Of a DNA stretch of 64,000 nt, positions 19,786 through 28,938 are shown piece by piece. Position 1 is the first letter of the stretch, and each line of letters opens with the position of its first letter. The notes below the pieces were generated by a model. The model was not told the origin of the DNA and did not search any database. It worked only from the letters and a program-made list of their open reading frames with translations. The stretch lies in contig NZ_KB905265.1 of assembly GCF_000378745.1 (NCBI RefSeq), positions 83,769 to 147,768 on the forward strand. The letters run 5' to 3'. Both the position numbers and the translations under genes were made by a program. The DNA comes from Prevotella amnii DSM 23384 = JCM 14753. Lineage in GTDB: Bacteria > Bacteroidota > Bacteroidia > Bacteroidales > Bacteroidaceae.

Positions 19786-20817
19786 TTATTCAAACGTAAC
19801 CTTGCTAAATGCTGGAATATCTATTGAGGCAAACTTTTTGTCTCTATATTTAAATACACCCACCATTGCTATCATCGCAGCATTATCTGTGGTATAACTA
19901 AATTTAGGAATATAAGTTATCCAACCATACTTTTTAGCATGTTCCCCAAAAGCATTACGCAAACCGTTATTAGCTGATACTCCACCAGCAACTGCAACAT
20001 GCTTTATACCAGTATCTTTAACTGCTCTACGCAATTTTTTCATTAAAATATCTACGATAGTATGCTCCAAACTTGCTGCTATGTCTTCTTTATGATGATC
20101 TATGAAATCAGGATCTTCTTTTATCCACTTACGCATACTATAAAGAAAAGATGTTTTCAAACCCGAAAACGAATAATCATATCCAGTAACATTAGGCTCT
20201 GCAAACTTATAAGTTAGCGGGTCTCCTTTACGAGCTAATTTATCTATAATAGGACCACCAGGATAACCAAGCCCCATTACCTTTGAACATTTATCAATAG
20301 CCTCTCCTGCAGCGTCATCTATAGTCTGCCCCAATACTTCCATATCATTATAAGCATTTACCTTTACTATCTGCGAATTTCCTCCAGATACTAAAAGGCA
20401 TATAAAAGGAAATGGAGGCTGATTATTATCTTCCTCATTTTCTTTTATAAAATGCGCCATTACATGACCTTGTAAATGATTAACCTCTATCAAAGGTATT
20501 CCTAATGACCTTGCAAATCCTTTAGCAAAACTTACACCTACCAATAAGCTTCCCATCAAACCTGGCCCTCGAGTAAAAGCAATGGCAGATAATTGCTCCT
20601 TAGTAATACCTGCACGCTTAATTGCTTGATCTACTACTGGCACTATATTCTGTTGGTGCGCTCTTGAGGCAAGCTCTGGAACTACCCCTCCATAATCTTT
20701 ATGCACTTGTTGTGATGCTGTTACATTACTACAAATAACTTCATTATGTAAAACTGCTGCACTTGTATCATCACAACTACTTTCTATAGCTAATATATAA
20801 ATATCATCGTTATCCAT
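19786..20817 (-). CDS. tsaD: tRNA N6-threonylcarbamoyladenosine synthase subunit TsaD
   Basis: A 343-residue ASKHA-fold protein that transfers threonylcarbamoyl to A37 of ANN-decoding tRNAs, with TsaB and TsaE. It starts with ILAIESSCDDTSAAV and carries the metal-binding His114 and His118 in EVNHLQGHVMAH. The glycine motif HVAVAGGVSANNGLR is near the C-terminus. TsaB is also in this window, at 41498-42190. Length and domain content are normal. Confidence 0.98.
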   Translation of the reverse strand: MDNDDIYILAIESSCDDTSAAVLHNEVICSNVTASQQVHKDYGGVVPELASRAHQQNIVPVVDQAIKRAGITKEQLSAIAFTRGPGLMGSLLVGVSFAKGFARSLGIPLIEVNHLQGHVMAHFIKENEEDNNQPPFPFICLLVSGGNSQIVKVNAYNDMEVLGQTIDDAAGEAIDKCSKVMGLGYPGGPIIDKLARKGDPLTYKFAEPNVTGYDYSFSGLKTSFLYSMRKWIKEDPDFIDHHKEDIAASLEHTIVDILMKKLRRAVKDTGIKHVAVAGGVSANNGLRNAFGEHAKKYGWITYIPKFSYTTDNAAMIAMVGVFKYRDKKFASIDIPAFSKVTFE

Positions 20818-20869
20818 TTCAATAAAACTATTTAAAGTTTATCATAAGATAAAACTCCTTAATTTATAC

Positions 20870-21733
20870 TTAATATGTAAGAATTTCCAAGCCGTTTTCT
20901 GTCATTAAAAAAGTATGCTCCCATTGTGCTGATGGCTTTTCATCACCTGTAATAATTTCCCAACCATAAGGATCATCAGCATCAAGAAACACTTTCCATG
21001 TTCCCATATTAATCATAGGCTCTATGGTAAATACCATTCCCGGAACTAATACCATACCAGTACCACGATGACCAAAATGTAACACCTCTGGCTCTGTATG
21101 AAATTCTAATCCAACACCATGTCCACATAAATCACGCACAACACCATAGCCATACTTTTCTGCATGCTTTTGAATAGCTGCGCCTATATCACCTACAAAG
21201 CCATAAGGCTTAGCTGCTGCAGCACCTATATCAAGACATTCTTTCGTTACACGCACAAGTTGCTCTTTTTCCGGAGTAGTCTTTCCACCTACTATAAACA
21301 TACGACTAGCATCAGCATAGTAACCATCTACAATTACTGTCATATCTACATTTATAATATCACCCTCCACTAATATATCTTCTTTCTTTGGTATGCCATG
21401 ACATACCACCTCATTAATACTTGTGCAGACACTTTTAGGGAATCCTTCATAACCAAGAGTTGCTGATATTGCATTATGATCCTTACAATACTGCGCACAT
21501 ATATCGTCTATATCCTGTGTACTTATACCAGGTCTTATAGCTGCCTCACAAGCATCTAAACAACCTGTATTCACTACACCTGCACGACGAATACCTTCTA
21601 TCTCTTCTGGAGTTCTAATCAAATTACGAGTAGGTACTAACTTTCCTCTTTTTTCTAACTCCATTATTTTTAGATCCATTTCTGTTGGCTTTTGACCTGA
21701 TAGGCAATGCCATCTCTTCTTTTTTAATTGCAT
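20870..21733 (-). CDS. map: Methionine aminopeptidase, type I
   Basis: A 287-residue dimetal enzyme that removes the initiator methionine. The metal ligands lie in NVDMTVIVDGYYADASRMF, GHGVGLEFHTEPEV and MVFTIEPMI. Compared with the 250-residue E. coli enzyme it has an N-terminal extension of about 40 residues (MQLKKKRWHCLSGQKPTEMD), a form common in Bacteroidota. The encoded Met initiates the extension, and a later start would remove no catalytic residue, so its use cannot be proven here. Confidence 0.96.
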   Translation of the reverse strand: MQLKKKRWHCLSGQKPTEMDLKIMELEKRGKLVPTRNLIRTPEEIEGIRRAGVVNTGCLDACEAAIRPGISTQDIDDICAQYCKDHNAISATLGYEGFPKSVCTSINEVVCHGIPKKEDILVEGDIINVDMTVIVDGYYADASRMFIVGGKTTPEKEQLVRVTKECLDIGAAAAKPYGFVGDIGAAIQKHAEKYGYGVVRDLCGHGVGLEFHTEPEVLHFGHRGTGMVLVPGMVFTIEPMINMGTWKVFLDADDPYGWEIITGDEKPSAQWEHTFLMTENGLEILTY

Positions 21734-21853
21734 AACATCTTTTTATTTAAGAGCAGAGGGAACTAAATATTGAGAGTCCTTACTTATAACTATTTTCTTA
21801 CTATCATAATAACATGAACTTCCAACTTATCAACAATTCCTCCTCCTTTTTTG

Positions 21854-22333
21854 TTAATAGCGCTTACGCACTCTGTCCATTTCTCTTTTATCTTCTTTCG
21901 CCTTTAAAACTTGACGTTTATCATATTCTTTCTTACCTTTTGCCAGTGCAATTTTTATTTTTGCACGCCCATTATCATCTATAAATACAAGTGTTGGAAT
22001 AATAGTGTAGCCAGGTGCCTGCGAATCAGATTCTAAAGCCCTAATTTCTTTTTTGTTCAATAGTAATTTCCTCGGACGTTTAGCTTCATGATTAGCATAC
22101 GACCCATAAAAATAAGGCGAGATGTTCATACCTTGTACCCACATCTCACCTTTATTTATAACGCAAAAAGCATCCACTAATGAAGCCTTACCCGCCCGAA
22201 TAGATTTTATCTCCGTACCCGTAAGCACTATTCCAGCAGTATATGTATCTACAAAGAAATATTCAAAAGAAGCTTTCTTATTACGAATCTGCACTGATAC
22301 CTTACGCTTTTTTGATTGCTTTTCGTTATTCAT
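21854..22333 (-). CDS. smpB: SsrA-binding protein SmpB
   Basis: A 159-residue protein that binds tmRNA and rescues stalled ribosomes. The segments [26 protein letters not shown] and VQGMNISPY are characteristic, in shortened form across all SmpB proteins. The basic C-terminal tail ends MDRVRKRY. It starts inside the last codons of the DMP19-like gene (8 bp overlap), so the two share a transcript. Confidence 0.97.
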   Translation of the reverse strand: MNNEKQSKKRKVSVQIRNKKASFEYFFVDTYTAGIVLTGTEIKSIRAGKASLVDAFCVINKGEMWVQGMNISPYFYGSYANHEAKRPRKLLLNKKEIRALESDSQAPGYTIIPTLVFIDDNGRAKIKIALAKGKKEYDKRQVLKAKEDKREMDRVRKRY

Positions 22334-22838
22334 CTTTTTCTATTTTTGCAAATTCATAAATATGGTCATCTATATAAGCTGCAACACACTCCATCCAATG
22401 CTCCTCATTTATAACAAACTCATCATCAAACTCATCAAACTCTGGCATTTGTTCAAACAGAGCCATAAAGTCATTATCACTCATTTCACGCTCTATCTGC
22501 TCATGATATTTGTCATAAAACTTTTTAGCATGCTTTATATGAGTATATAAATCCCTTATGCCCCAATTACGCATAGCTACAGCAAACGGATTGCGAAAAA
22601 TAAAAGCTCCGAAACCATTATAGATCAACTGAACATATCCTCCAACAGAGACTTCTTTATGCAAATAATCCCAAGCTAATAATGTTACTTGATCAGAATT
22701 CAACTGCATCATAGCTTCTTTTGTCAGCTCTCCTCCAATGGCTTCCTTTATACTTTTCACAAATACTGCAACAAAGGCATCTACACCTTCATTTACAGCC
22801 TTCTTTATATCTGCTTCTTTAACCTTAACTTCTATCAT
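22326..22838 (-). CDS. DMP19-like (DUF4375) protein
   Basis: A 170-residue acidic, helical protein. The segment [16 protein letters not shown] and the later [13 protein letters not shown] recall the DMP19/DUF4375 family. Neisserial DMP19 is a DNA mimic; whether this protein acts so is unknown. I place the start at the ATG at 22838; a TTG two codons upstream also opens the frame. A -7 element TATCTTTG ends only 8 bp before this ATG, so the transcript could be nearly leaderless. It overlaps smpB. Confidence 0.8.
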   Translation of the reverse strand: MIEVKVKEADIKKAVNEGVDAFVAVFVKSIKEAIGGELTKEAMMQLNSDQVTLLAWDYLHKEVSVGGYVQLIYNGFGAFIFRNPFAVAMRNWGIRDLYTHIKHAKKFYDKYHEQIEREMSDNDFMALFEQMPEFDEFDDEFVINEEHWMECVAAYIDDHIYEFAKIEKDE

Positions 22839-22846
22839 ATTCAATG

Positions 22847-22854
22847 CAAAGATA
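22847..22854 (-). promoter_or_regulatory. Putative -7 element close to the DMP19-like start
   Basis: TATCTTTG on the minus strand lies immediately before the ATG. A second candidate, TAATTTTG, is at 22945-22952. Neither has a clear -33, so which is used is open. The remaining gap to 22981 holds nothing else visible. Confidence 0.35.
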
Positions 22855-22981
22855 ATTAATAAAATCGAAAAAATATATTAATTATTAGGCATTAAACTCT
22901 ATTTTAAACTATTAACGTTCCTTTTTGTTTTTTTACTTTAAGTGCAAAATTATAATTTAATAAACCCCTCACATAGCTATA

Positions 22982-24752
22982 TTACCTATTTTTTACATAT
23001 TTATCATAATCTTTATCTGCTATGATTCGTTTTCTTGCAACATAACTTGGACTTATCAAATCCCTATCTGCTTTATACCATTTTGTTTTCATTCCTACTA
23101 TATGGAATAGAATCTGACAAACATTATCTGTCATAAAAGGTTTATCCTTTGAAGCTCGTATTTCTTTAACTAATTTAGGATATTTTTTCTTAAATGAATT
23201 TGAATACCATATAACAAAAGGCACCTCGTATTGATATTTCAATAAATTAGGAGTAACGCCGCTACCTCCTGCATTTCTTCCTTTTGAATCCCTGTAATCG
23301 TATATTTCTTCTCCGTGATCTGAGAAATAAATCATAATCGTATTTTTATTAGCATATTTTTCTGCTATCTTCTTAATAACATAATCATTATAAAAAGTAG
23401 CATTATCATATTCTGCAATATCTTGCTTTTTATCTTTTGTCAAATAGCTTTCACTACGCTTTATATCTTTATAAGAAAACTTTGAAAACTTTTTGCCATG
23501 TGGGTACCTTTCACTTGCATCTATATGTTGCCCAAACAAATGAAAAATAATAAGATTTTTCTTTCCCATCATGCTTTCTCCTTTTTTAAAGAAATCATTA
23601 ACCAAGTCTTCATCATATAAAAAACTTTTATCAAATGCGTATGTATATGCATACTTTTGCAACTCTCTATTATACATAAACGAATTAACAGAAAAAGTAA
23701 AAAAAGCATTTTTCAAAAAATCTCTTTGGATGTCCCACATCAAGACCTTATAACCTGCCTTCTTAAATAGAATAGGAAAATAGGGCGTTTGATACCATTC
23801 TTCGCCATCACTCAAACTATTACAACAAAATGTGTTTTTCTCCACTAGTGTTGTAGAATTAAATGGAGCCACAACATCACTGAAAGCCACAAGATTACCT
23901 TTATGCTCTTCTGTATCCATAAAAGGAGTAGTTTTTAGCTTATATCCATAAAGAGATGCATGCGACTTTATAAAAGATTCTCCAAGTACATAAATAATAT
24001 TTATAGAATCGTTTACTTCATCAGTTACTGGCTGACGATAAATATCTTTGGTTAAATTTACTGCTATTTTTATTTCATTTTTAGTTGCTTCTAAAGCATG
24101 AATAGAATAAGCAGTCGATGTAAACGAATCCATTGGAAATGGAATGTTTTCTATTACCCAACTTTCTAAATCTGCATAAGTTTGACATTTATACAACGTA
24201 TAATATAGTTTGGAGCTGAATATTCCTGCTATAAGCAAAAACACAGAAATAATACCAAATATAAATACCAAAAACTTTCTTTTTAACCATTTTTTTTCTC
24301 TTATCTTTTTCCATAGTCTTTCAAAAAACACAATTATAGTTATTAATACTATAACAGACACATAAGTTATTATAGCTCCTTTGGAAAAAACAAAAGCAGT
24401 AAAAAACTCAGAAGACTCTCTCCCATTAGTTTCTACAATAAGCTGAACTATAAGCGGAGATATTGAAGTTCCAAAAACCAACCAAAGGAACATATATACA
24501 GCAAAAAAGAATACAGTTATAAAATAGAAGATGGTTTTTAAAAAAATATTTTTTCTCGTTGCGCAAGAAAAAATAACAGATAGCAAAAAAGAAATGCTAT
24601 AATATTTTAAATTACAACACCCCCCCCCAATTTAAAATAGAATCTTTTAATGTATTAAGACACATACAAAAAACAAAGATCACTATAAAAGGAAGCTCTT
24701 CAAGAATAAAGTTTCCTACTTTTAAAAAAGAATGTAACAACTTTTCTTTCAT
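22982..24752 (-). pseudogene. Phosphoethanolamine transferase, frameshifted at a G9 tract (possible phase-off gene)
   Basis: A membrane-anchored alkaline-phosphatase-superfamily enzyme of the EptA type, expected to move phosphoethanolamine onto lipid A or another envelope acceptor. The coding frame opens at ATG 24752 (MKEKLLHSFLKVGN), runs into nine Gs and stops at 24612 after 46 codons. The rest continues in another frame to 22982: membrane helices, then IIYVLGESFIKSHASLYGY, the nucleophile region PFNSTTLVEKN and the metal site YFSDHGEEI. With eight Gs the frames join to a normal 589-residue protein whose N-terminal helix (ELPFIVIFVFCMCLN) completes the membrane domain. Slippage-driven switching is likely; decay or a sequencing error cannot be excluded. 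Confidence 0.8.
24620..24628. repeat. Homopolymeric C9/G9 tract inside a coding region
   Basis: Nine consecutive C on the plus strand (G on the coding strand) in an AT-rich genome, in codons 43-45 of the phosphoethanolamine transferase. No other G/C run of this length was noticed in the window. Such tracts slip during replication. Confidence 0.9.
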
Positions 24753-24772
24753 TTATTATAAATTTTAAAAAG

Positions 24773-24812
24773 AGCATACCTTGCTCTTTCTTTTATATTA
24801 GCAAGATATGCT
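24773..24812 (-). terminator. Terminator of the M20 peptidase gene
   Basis: On the minus strand AGCATATCTTGCT pairs with AGCAAGGTATGCT (one mismatch) around a 14 nt loop and is followed by CTTTTTAAAATTT, a typical intrinsic terminator. It lies between the M20 stop and the transferase start. Confidence 0.75.
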
Positions 24813-24834
24813 TTAGTTAGTAAAATATTTGAAA

Positions 24835-26196
24835 TTATTCTTCTTTATCGTATTCTAAATGGAAATTAATAACAGTCTCTATACCTTTTTTCCAAAGAGC
24901 TATTGGCATATTTTCGTTTGGAGAATGGATAGCATTAGACTCTAATCCAAAGCCCATTAAAATGCTTTTAGTACCAAGAGTTTTTTCAAAAGTAGAGATT
25001 ATAGGAATACTTCCACCAATACGAACAGGCAAAGGACGTTTCCCAAAAACTTTTTCAAAACCTCTTTCTGCTGCTTTATATGCAGGAATATCAATAGGAC
25101 AAACATATCCATACCCCCCATGTAACATTTCTACTTTTACATGAACAGTCTTAGGAGCCACCTTATTAAAATAATCTACTACTAATTGCCCTATCTTTTT
25201 ATAATCTTGCTTTGGCACAAGACGTGAAGAAATTTTCGCATATGCTTTTGAAGGAATTACAGTTTTTGCACCTTCGCCTTGATAACCGCTCCAAAGACCA
25301 CATACATCAAATGAAGGACGATAGCCTGTACGCTCTATAGTGCTATATCCTTCTTCACCAAAAATATCCTTAACGCCAATAGATTTCTTATATTTCTCCT
25401 CATCAAAAGGTATAGATGCTACAAGACTGCGCTCTTCTTCTGAAGCCTCTTCTACGTCATCATAAAAACCAGGGAAACGTATTTTTCCATCAGGGCCAGT
25501 AACATCGCCTATTAGTTTACAAAGAACATTTGCAGGATTAGCCACAGCACCTCCAAAGGTTCCTGAATGAAGATCATGATCAGGACCTGTTACTTCTATT
25601 TGCCAATAAGACAAGCCACGCAAACCAGTCGTTATAGAAGGAACGTCAGCACCTATTAAGGTTGTATCTGAAACAAGAATAATGTCACATTTCAATAACT
25701 CTTTATGCTCTTCTATAAAAGGTCCAAGACTGGCAGAACCTATTTCCTCTTCCCCTTCAAAGATAAATTTCATGTTATGTTTCAACAAATCATGCTTGTT
25801 GAGATATTCAAAAGCCTTAGCCTGGATAAAAGACTGCCCTTTATCATCATCTGCACCACGCGCCCAAATATGACCATCTTTAATAACTGGCTCAAAAGGC
25901 TCTGTTCTCCAAAGCTCAAAAGGCTCTGCTGGCATTACATCATAATGACCATAAACTAATATCGTTTTAGCTTCAGGATCTACTATCCTCTCTGCGTAAA
26001 CCATAGGATTACCTTTTGAAGGCATAACCTCCGCCTTATCTACACCTGCTTCTAAAAGCAGCTCTTTCCAACGGTTAGCACATTTTACCATATCCTCTTT
26101 ATGAGCAGGCTGCGCACTTACACTTGGAATACGAATAAGACTGAATAGCTCTTCAAGCATTCTTGCCTCATTCTCTTCTATATATCTTTTTACCAT
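24835..26196 (-). CDS. M20 family dipeptidase
   Basis: A 453-residue zinc metallopeptidase of the carnosinase/PepV-like branch, probably cytosolic, that hydrolyses dipeptides. Metal-site motifs are ILVYGHYDVMPAEP, WARGADDDKGQ and FEGEEEIGS, followed by the lid (dimerisation) domain and the late His region NAIHSPNENMP. Other proteolytic functions in the window include DPP IV. It has its own promoter and terminator, so it is a single-gene unit. Confidence 0.94.
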   Translation of the reverse strand: MVKRYIEENEARMLEELFSLIRIPSVSAQPAHKEDMVKCANRWKELLLEAGVDKAEVMPSKGNPMVYAERIVDPEAKTILVYGHYDVMPAEPFELWRTEPFEPVIKDGHIWARGADDDKGQSFIQAKAFEYLNKHDLLKHNMKFIFEGEEEIGSASLGPFIEEHKELLKCDIILVSDTTLIGADVPSITTGLRGLSYWQIEVTGPDHDLHSGTFGGAVANPANVLCKLIGDVTGPDGKIRFPGFYDDVEEASEEERSLVASIPFDEEKYKKSIGVKDIFGEEGYSTIERTGYRPSFDVCGLWSGYQGEGAKTVIPSKAYAKISSRLVPKQDYKKIGQLVVDYFNKVAPKTVHVKVEMLHGGYGYVCPIDIPAYKAAERGFEKVFGKRPLPVRIGGSIPIISTFEKTLGTKSILMGFGLESNAIHSPNENMPIALWKKGIETVINFHLEYDKEE

Positions 26197-26260
26197 ATAG
26201 CTATTACTTTAGATTGCTTCTTTTTAAGGATAAAACACTAACTTATAATATATCTATTTG

Positions 26261-26290
26261 CAAATATACTACTTTTCACCTTAATATCAA
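26261..26290 (-). promoter_or_regulatory. Promoter of the M20 dipeptidase gene
   Basis: On the minus strand TTG (26288-26290), 19 nt, TATATTTG (26261-26268). The start codon is 65 bp downstream. Confidence 0.65.
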
Positions 26291-26316
26291 TATAAAGTTG
26301 CTATAACTTTTACATC

Positions 26317-27693
26317 TTACTTACAATACTTCGCAACATTTTCTGCCACATCTACTGCTTGCTTTATTCTATCCCCCATGCCTATTCCGTCTTTTAGGTT
26401 TCCTGCTATATGTAAACCTTTGTATTTATACTGAAGAGCATCAATGGTAGACAAGCGAGCATCCGTAGATAGCGTATACTGAGGAATGGCATGCTTATGA
26501 CGATAAATACGAATTACATCAGCAGAAGTACCCTTAGGATAACCTAACATTACGTGAAGCGATTTGTTTACCAACTCTTCCAGCTGAGCATCAGTCTTAT
26601 CAAGATATTCCGGATGTATAGCACCACCTATAAAAAAAGCGTATGTAGCTCCACCTTTTGGCGAACGATTACTAAAACATGCTGAAGGCATAAGAATACC
26701 CAATACATCTTTTTTCTCACAAGAAGGGACTAAACCTCCAAAGGCGTTCCACTTAACATTGCCAGTATTCTTTATTCCTACCCCTATTTCTATAATAGGA
26801 GCATAATAAAGATTATCAAGTGTGTCTAATTGGGCTTTTGGCACAAACTTTAATAATGACGGCAAAGCATATGACGGACAAGCCGTTATAAGATTATTTG
26901 TTATTATTTGCTCTTCATTGCATGATATTATATATTTTCCATTATTAAAGTTTATTGTAATATTATCACAACCTAGTGTGATATTATCTGAGCCTATACT
27001 CTTGCCAAGAGAACTTATTAATGTATGAAAACCTCCTTTAGTAGAAAAAATCTCATTGGTAGCCCGCTTCTCACGCGCTGTTTTACCTTTTCTTGCAAGA
27101 TGTATACTACCTTTAATAAAACTTCCATATTGTTGCTCAAGATTATAAAGCTTTGGTAATGCTAATCTGGTAGGAAGAGAATAAGGGTTTCCTGCATATA
27201 CGCCTGAAATAAAAGGATCTACAGCATAGTCTACAAACGACTTCCCAAGTCTTCGTTCTGCCATACTTCCTATACTCTCATTAGGGTCAGTCCCTTTACT
27301 TCGCCACGGCTCTCCTAAAATCCTAAACTTATCTCTCATACTAAAAAGTGGCGTCTTGACAGCACTTAACAATCCTGATGGGAGCGCATGAAAATTATTA
27401 TCCTTCCATATCAATCTACACTTAGAGGACGCAAAAGAAGATTCGAAAGAACTACTATCCCCTAAATCATCAAACAGCTCTGCCACTTCAGGATATTTCA
27501 CTGTACCCGAACTTGGACCTTTTTCAAAGGTAAACCCATCAACTACCTCCGTTTGCATTAAGCCACCTATATAATTTTCTTTCTCTAACACTTCTACATC
27601 AACACCTAAACCCTTTAGATGCATAGCACAAGTTAGACCTGTAAGTCCTGCTCCTATAACAACAGCTTCACGCTCTCTTTTATTATTCTCCAT
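26317..27693 (-). CDS. hemG: Protoporphyrinogen/coproporphyrinogen oxidase
   Basis: A 458-residue FAD enzyme of the HemY/PPOX type, which oxidises protoporphyrinogen IX (or coproporphyrinogen III) in late heme synthesis. The dinucleotide motif VIGAGLTGLTCAMHL opens the protein, followed by LEKENYIGG, and GLHIAGNLKDGIGMGDRI closes the FAD domain near the C-terminus. Its ATG overlaps the stop of the MFS gene (TAATG), and that gene follows a TonB receptor. It is thus part of an uptake operon rather than of a heme-synthesis cluster. Confidence 0.94.
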   Translation of the reverse strand: MENNKREREAVVIGAGLTGLTCAMHLKGLGVDVEVLEKENYIGGLMQTEVVDGFTFEKGPSSGTVKYPEVAELFDDLGDSSSFESSFASSKCRLIWKDNNFHALPSGLLSAVKTPLFSMRDKFRILGEPWRSKGTDPNESIGSMAERRLGKSFVDYAVDPFISGVYAGNPYSLPTRLALPKLYNLEQQYGSFIKGSIHLARKGKTAREKRATNEIFSTKGGFHTLISSLGKSIGSDNITLGCDNITINFNNGKYIISCNEEQIITNNLITACPSYALPSLLKFVPKAQLDTLDNLYYAPIIEIGVGIKNTGNVKWNAFGGLVPSCEKKDVLGILMPSACFSNRSPKGGATYAFFIGGAIHPEYLDKTDAQLEELVNKSLHVMLGYPKGTSADVIRIYRHKHAIPQYTLSTDARLSTIDALQYKYKGLHIAGNLKDGIGMGDRIKQAVDVAENVAKYCK

Positions 27694-28904
27694 TATATTA
27701 TATGGTATTTTGTTTTGTTTTTAAAAAATCTAAGTATATATAGTACACTTAGAACAGAAATAAATATTTCGACAGCAAACAAACCACTATAATTTAAGTG
27801 ATGTGCCACAAAACCTGCCACTGCTGCTATGATTATACCAGAGAGATGTGTAATAACAATCTGAATAGTAAAGTCTGTACCTTCACGACCATGCCGCACA
27901 CATTGCATTGCAGATGTATATACCACTACTGTAGCCAGACCATAACATATCTGAACATACACGATACCTATTATAAGAGCTATATGATTAAAGGGAAGCA
28001 AGTTGATAATAAAAAAATAAACAGGTGCTAAGCAAATAGCAAGTGCCACTATAAAACGAGTATATAAAATGCCTATATACTTAATTATAAAACCTGCAAC
28101 AAAAGCCATAACAAACGAACAAAACGTACCTAAAACACCTATATAAAATCCTATTTGCTTAATATCATAACCACAATCTACCATATATGGTCTTAACATA
28201 GATATAATACCTATAAGCCCCATATAATAAAGCAACAAAAAACCTACTTGCCGCCAATTATCCATAGAAGAGAAGAAGTAAAGAATATCTCCAAACGTAG
28301 CTTTCTGAGAAGGTTTAGGGGTCTTAGCTTTCATTCCTTTATTTAATAATAAAGGTATAAGCATTATAATAACAAAGAAGGCTAAACATAATACAACAGT
28401 TAGCCAACCATAATTTTTTAAGACTATAAGTAATACTCCCGATCCTAACAAAGCTCCTCCAAAACTACCCATAGACTGCATACTATTTAACATACTACGC
28501 TCTCTTTTTACAGATGTTATAATAGCTAAAGCATCGGTAGCTATGTCTTGAGTAGCAGAAGCTAATAATGATATAAAAACAAGTATAAGAATCAGTAATA
28601 GGTTACTTTGCACATTAACCAGACTTGTTATAACAAGTGCTAAAGCATAGACGCTCTCCGTTATTATGATAGTACGCTTATAATGTGCTATTGTTATGCA
28701 ATTCCTATCTATAAGTGGCGACCAAAATAGCTTTAAAAGCCATGGCAATCGAACGAGATTAAGTAATCCAATAGTAGTAAGACTATAATGACCTTCACGC
28801 ATTATTACTTGTAATGCAGTCATCAGAAAAGACGAAGGCACCATTTGCGCTATATACAAGCAAAAAAAAGTAATTAATGAAAAAGATTTATTAGTCTTAT
28901 TCAT
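27693..28904 (-). CDS. MFS transporter, RhtX/FptX/AmpG-like
   Basis: A 403-residue carrier with about 12 helices. The segment LLNLVRLPWLLKLFWSPLID and the loop ATQDIATDALAI resemble the AmpG and RhtX/FptX branches of the major facilitator superfamily. RhtX and FptX are single-component inner-membrane importers of siderophores. Its position between a TonB-dependent receptor (34 bp upstream) and hemG suggests it carries what the receptor brings into the periplasm, such as a siderophore or porphyrin (inference). Confidence 0.88.
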   Translation of the reverse strand: MNKTNKSFSLITFFCLYIAQMVPSSFLMTALQVIMREGHYSLTTIGLLNLVRLPWLLKLFWSPLIDRNCITIAHYKRTIIITESVYALALVITSLVNVQSNLLLILILVFISLLASATQDIATDALAIITSVKRERSMLNSMQSMGSFGGALLGSGVLLIVLKNYGWLTVVLCLAFFVIIMLIPLLLNKGMKAKTPKPSQKATFGDILYFFSSMDNWRQVGFLLLYYMGLIGIISMLRPYMVDCGYDIKQIGFYIGVLGTFCSFVMAFVAGFIIKYIGILYTRFIVALAICLAPVYFFIINLLPFNHIALIIGIVYVQICYGLATVVVYTSAMQCVRHGREGTDFTIQIVITHLSGIIIAAVAGFVAHHLNYSGLFAVEIFISVLSVLYILRFFKNKTKYHII

Positions 28905-28938
28905 ACTGGTTTACTCAATCATTGTTCTTTATATAAAA

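Noticed and set aside
22982..24586. Reading the phosphoethanolamine transferase as a complete gene starting at TTG 24586
   Set aside because: The protein would lack its first membrane helix and start at a non-ATG codon in mid-helix; the ATG frame at 24752 supplies the missing part once the G run is adjusted by one.
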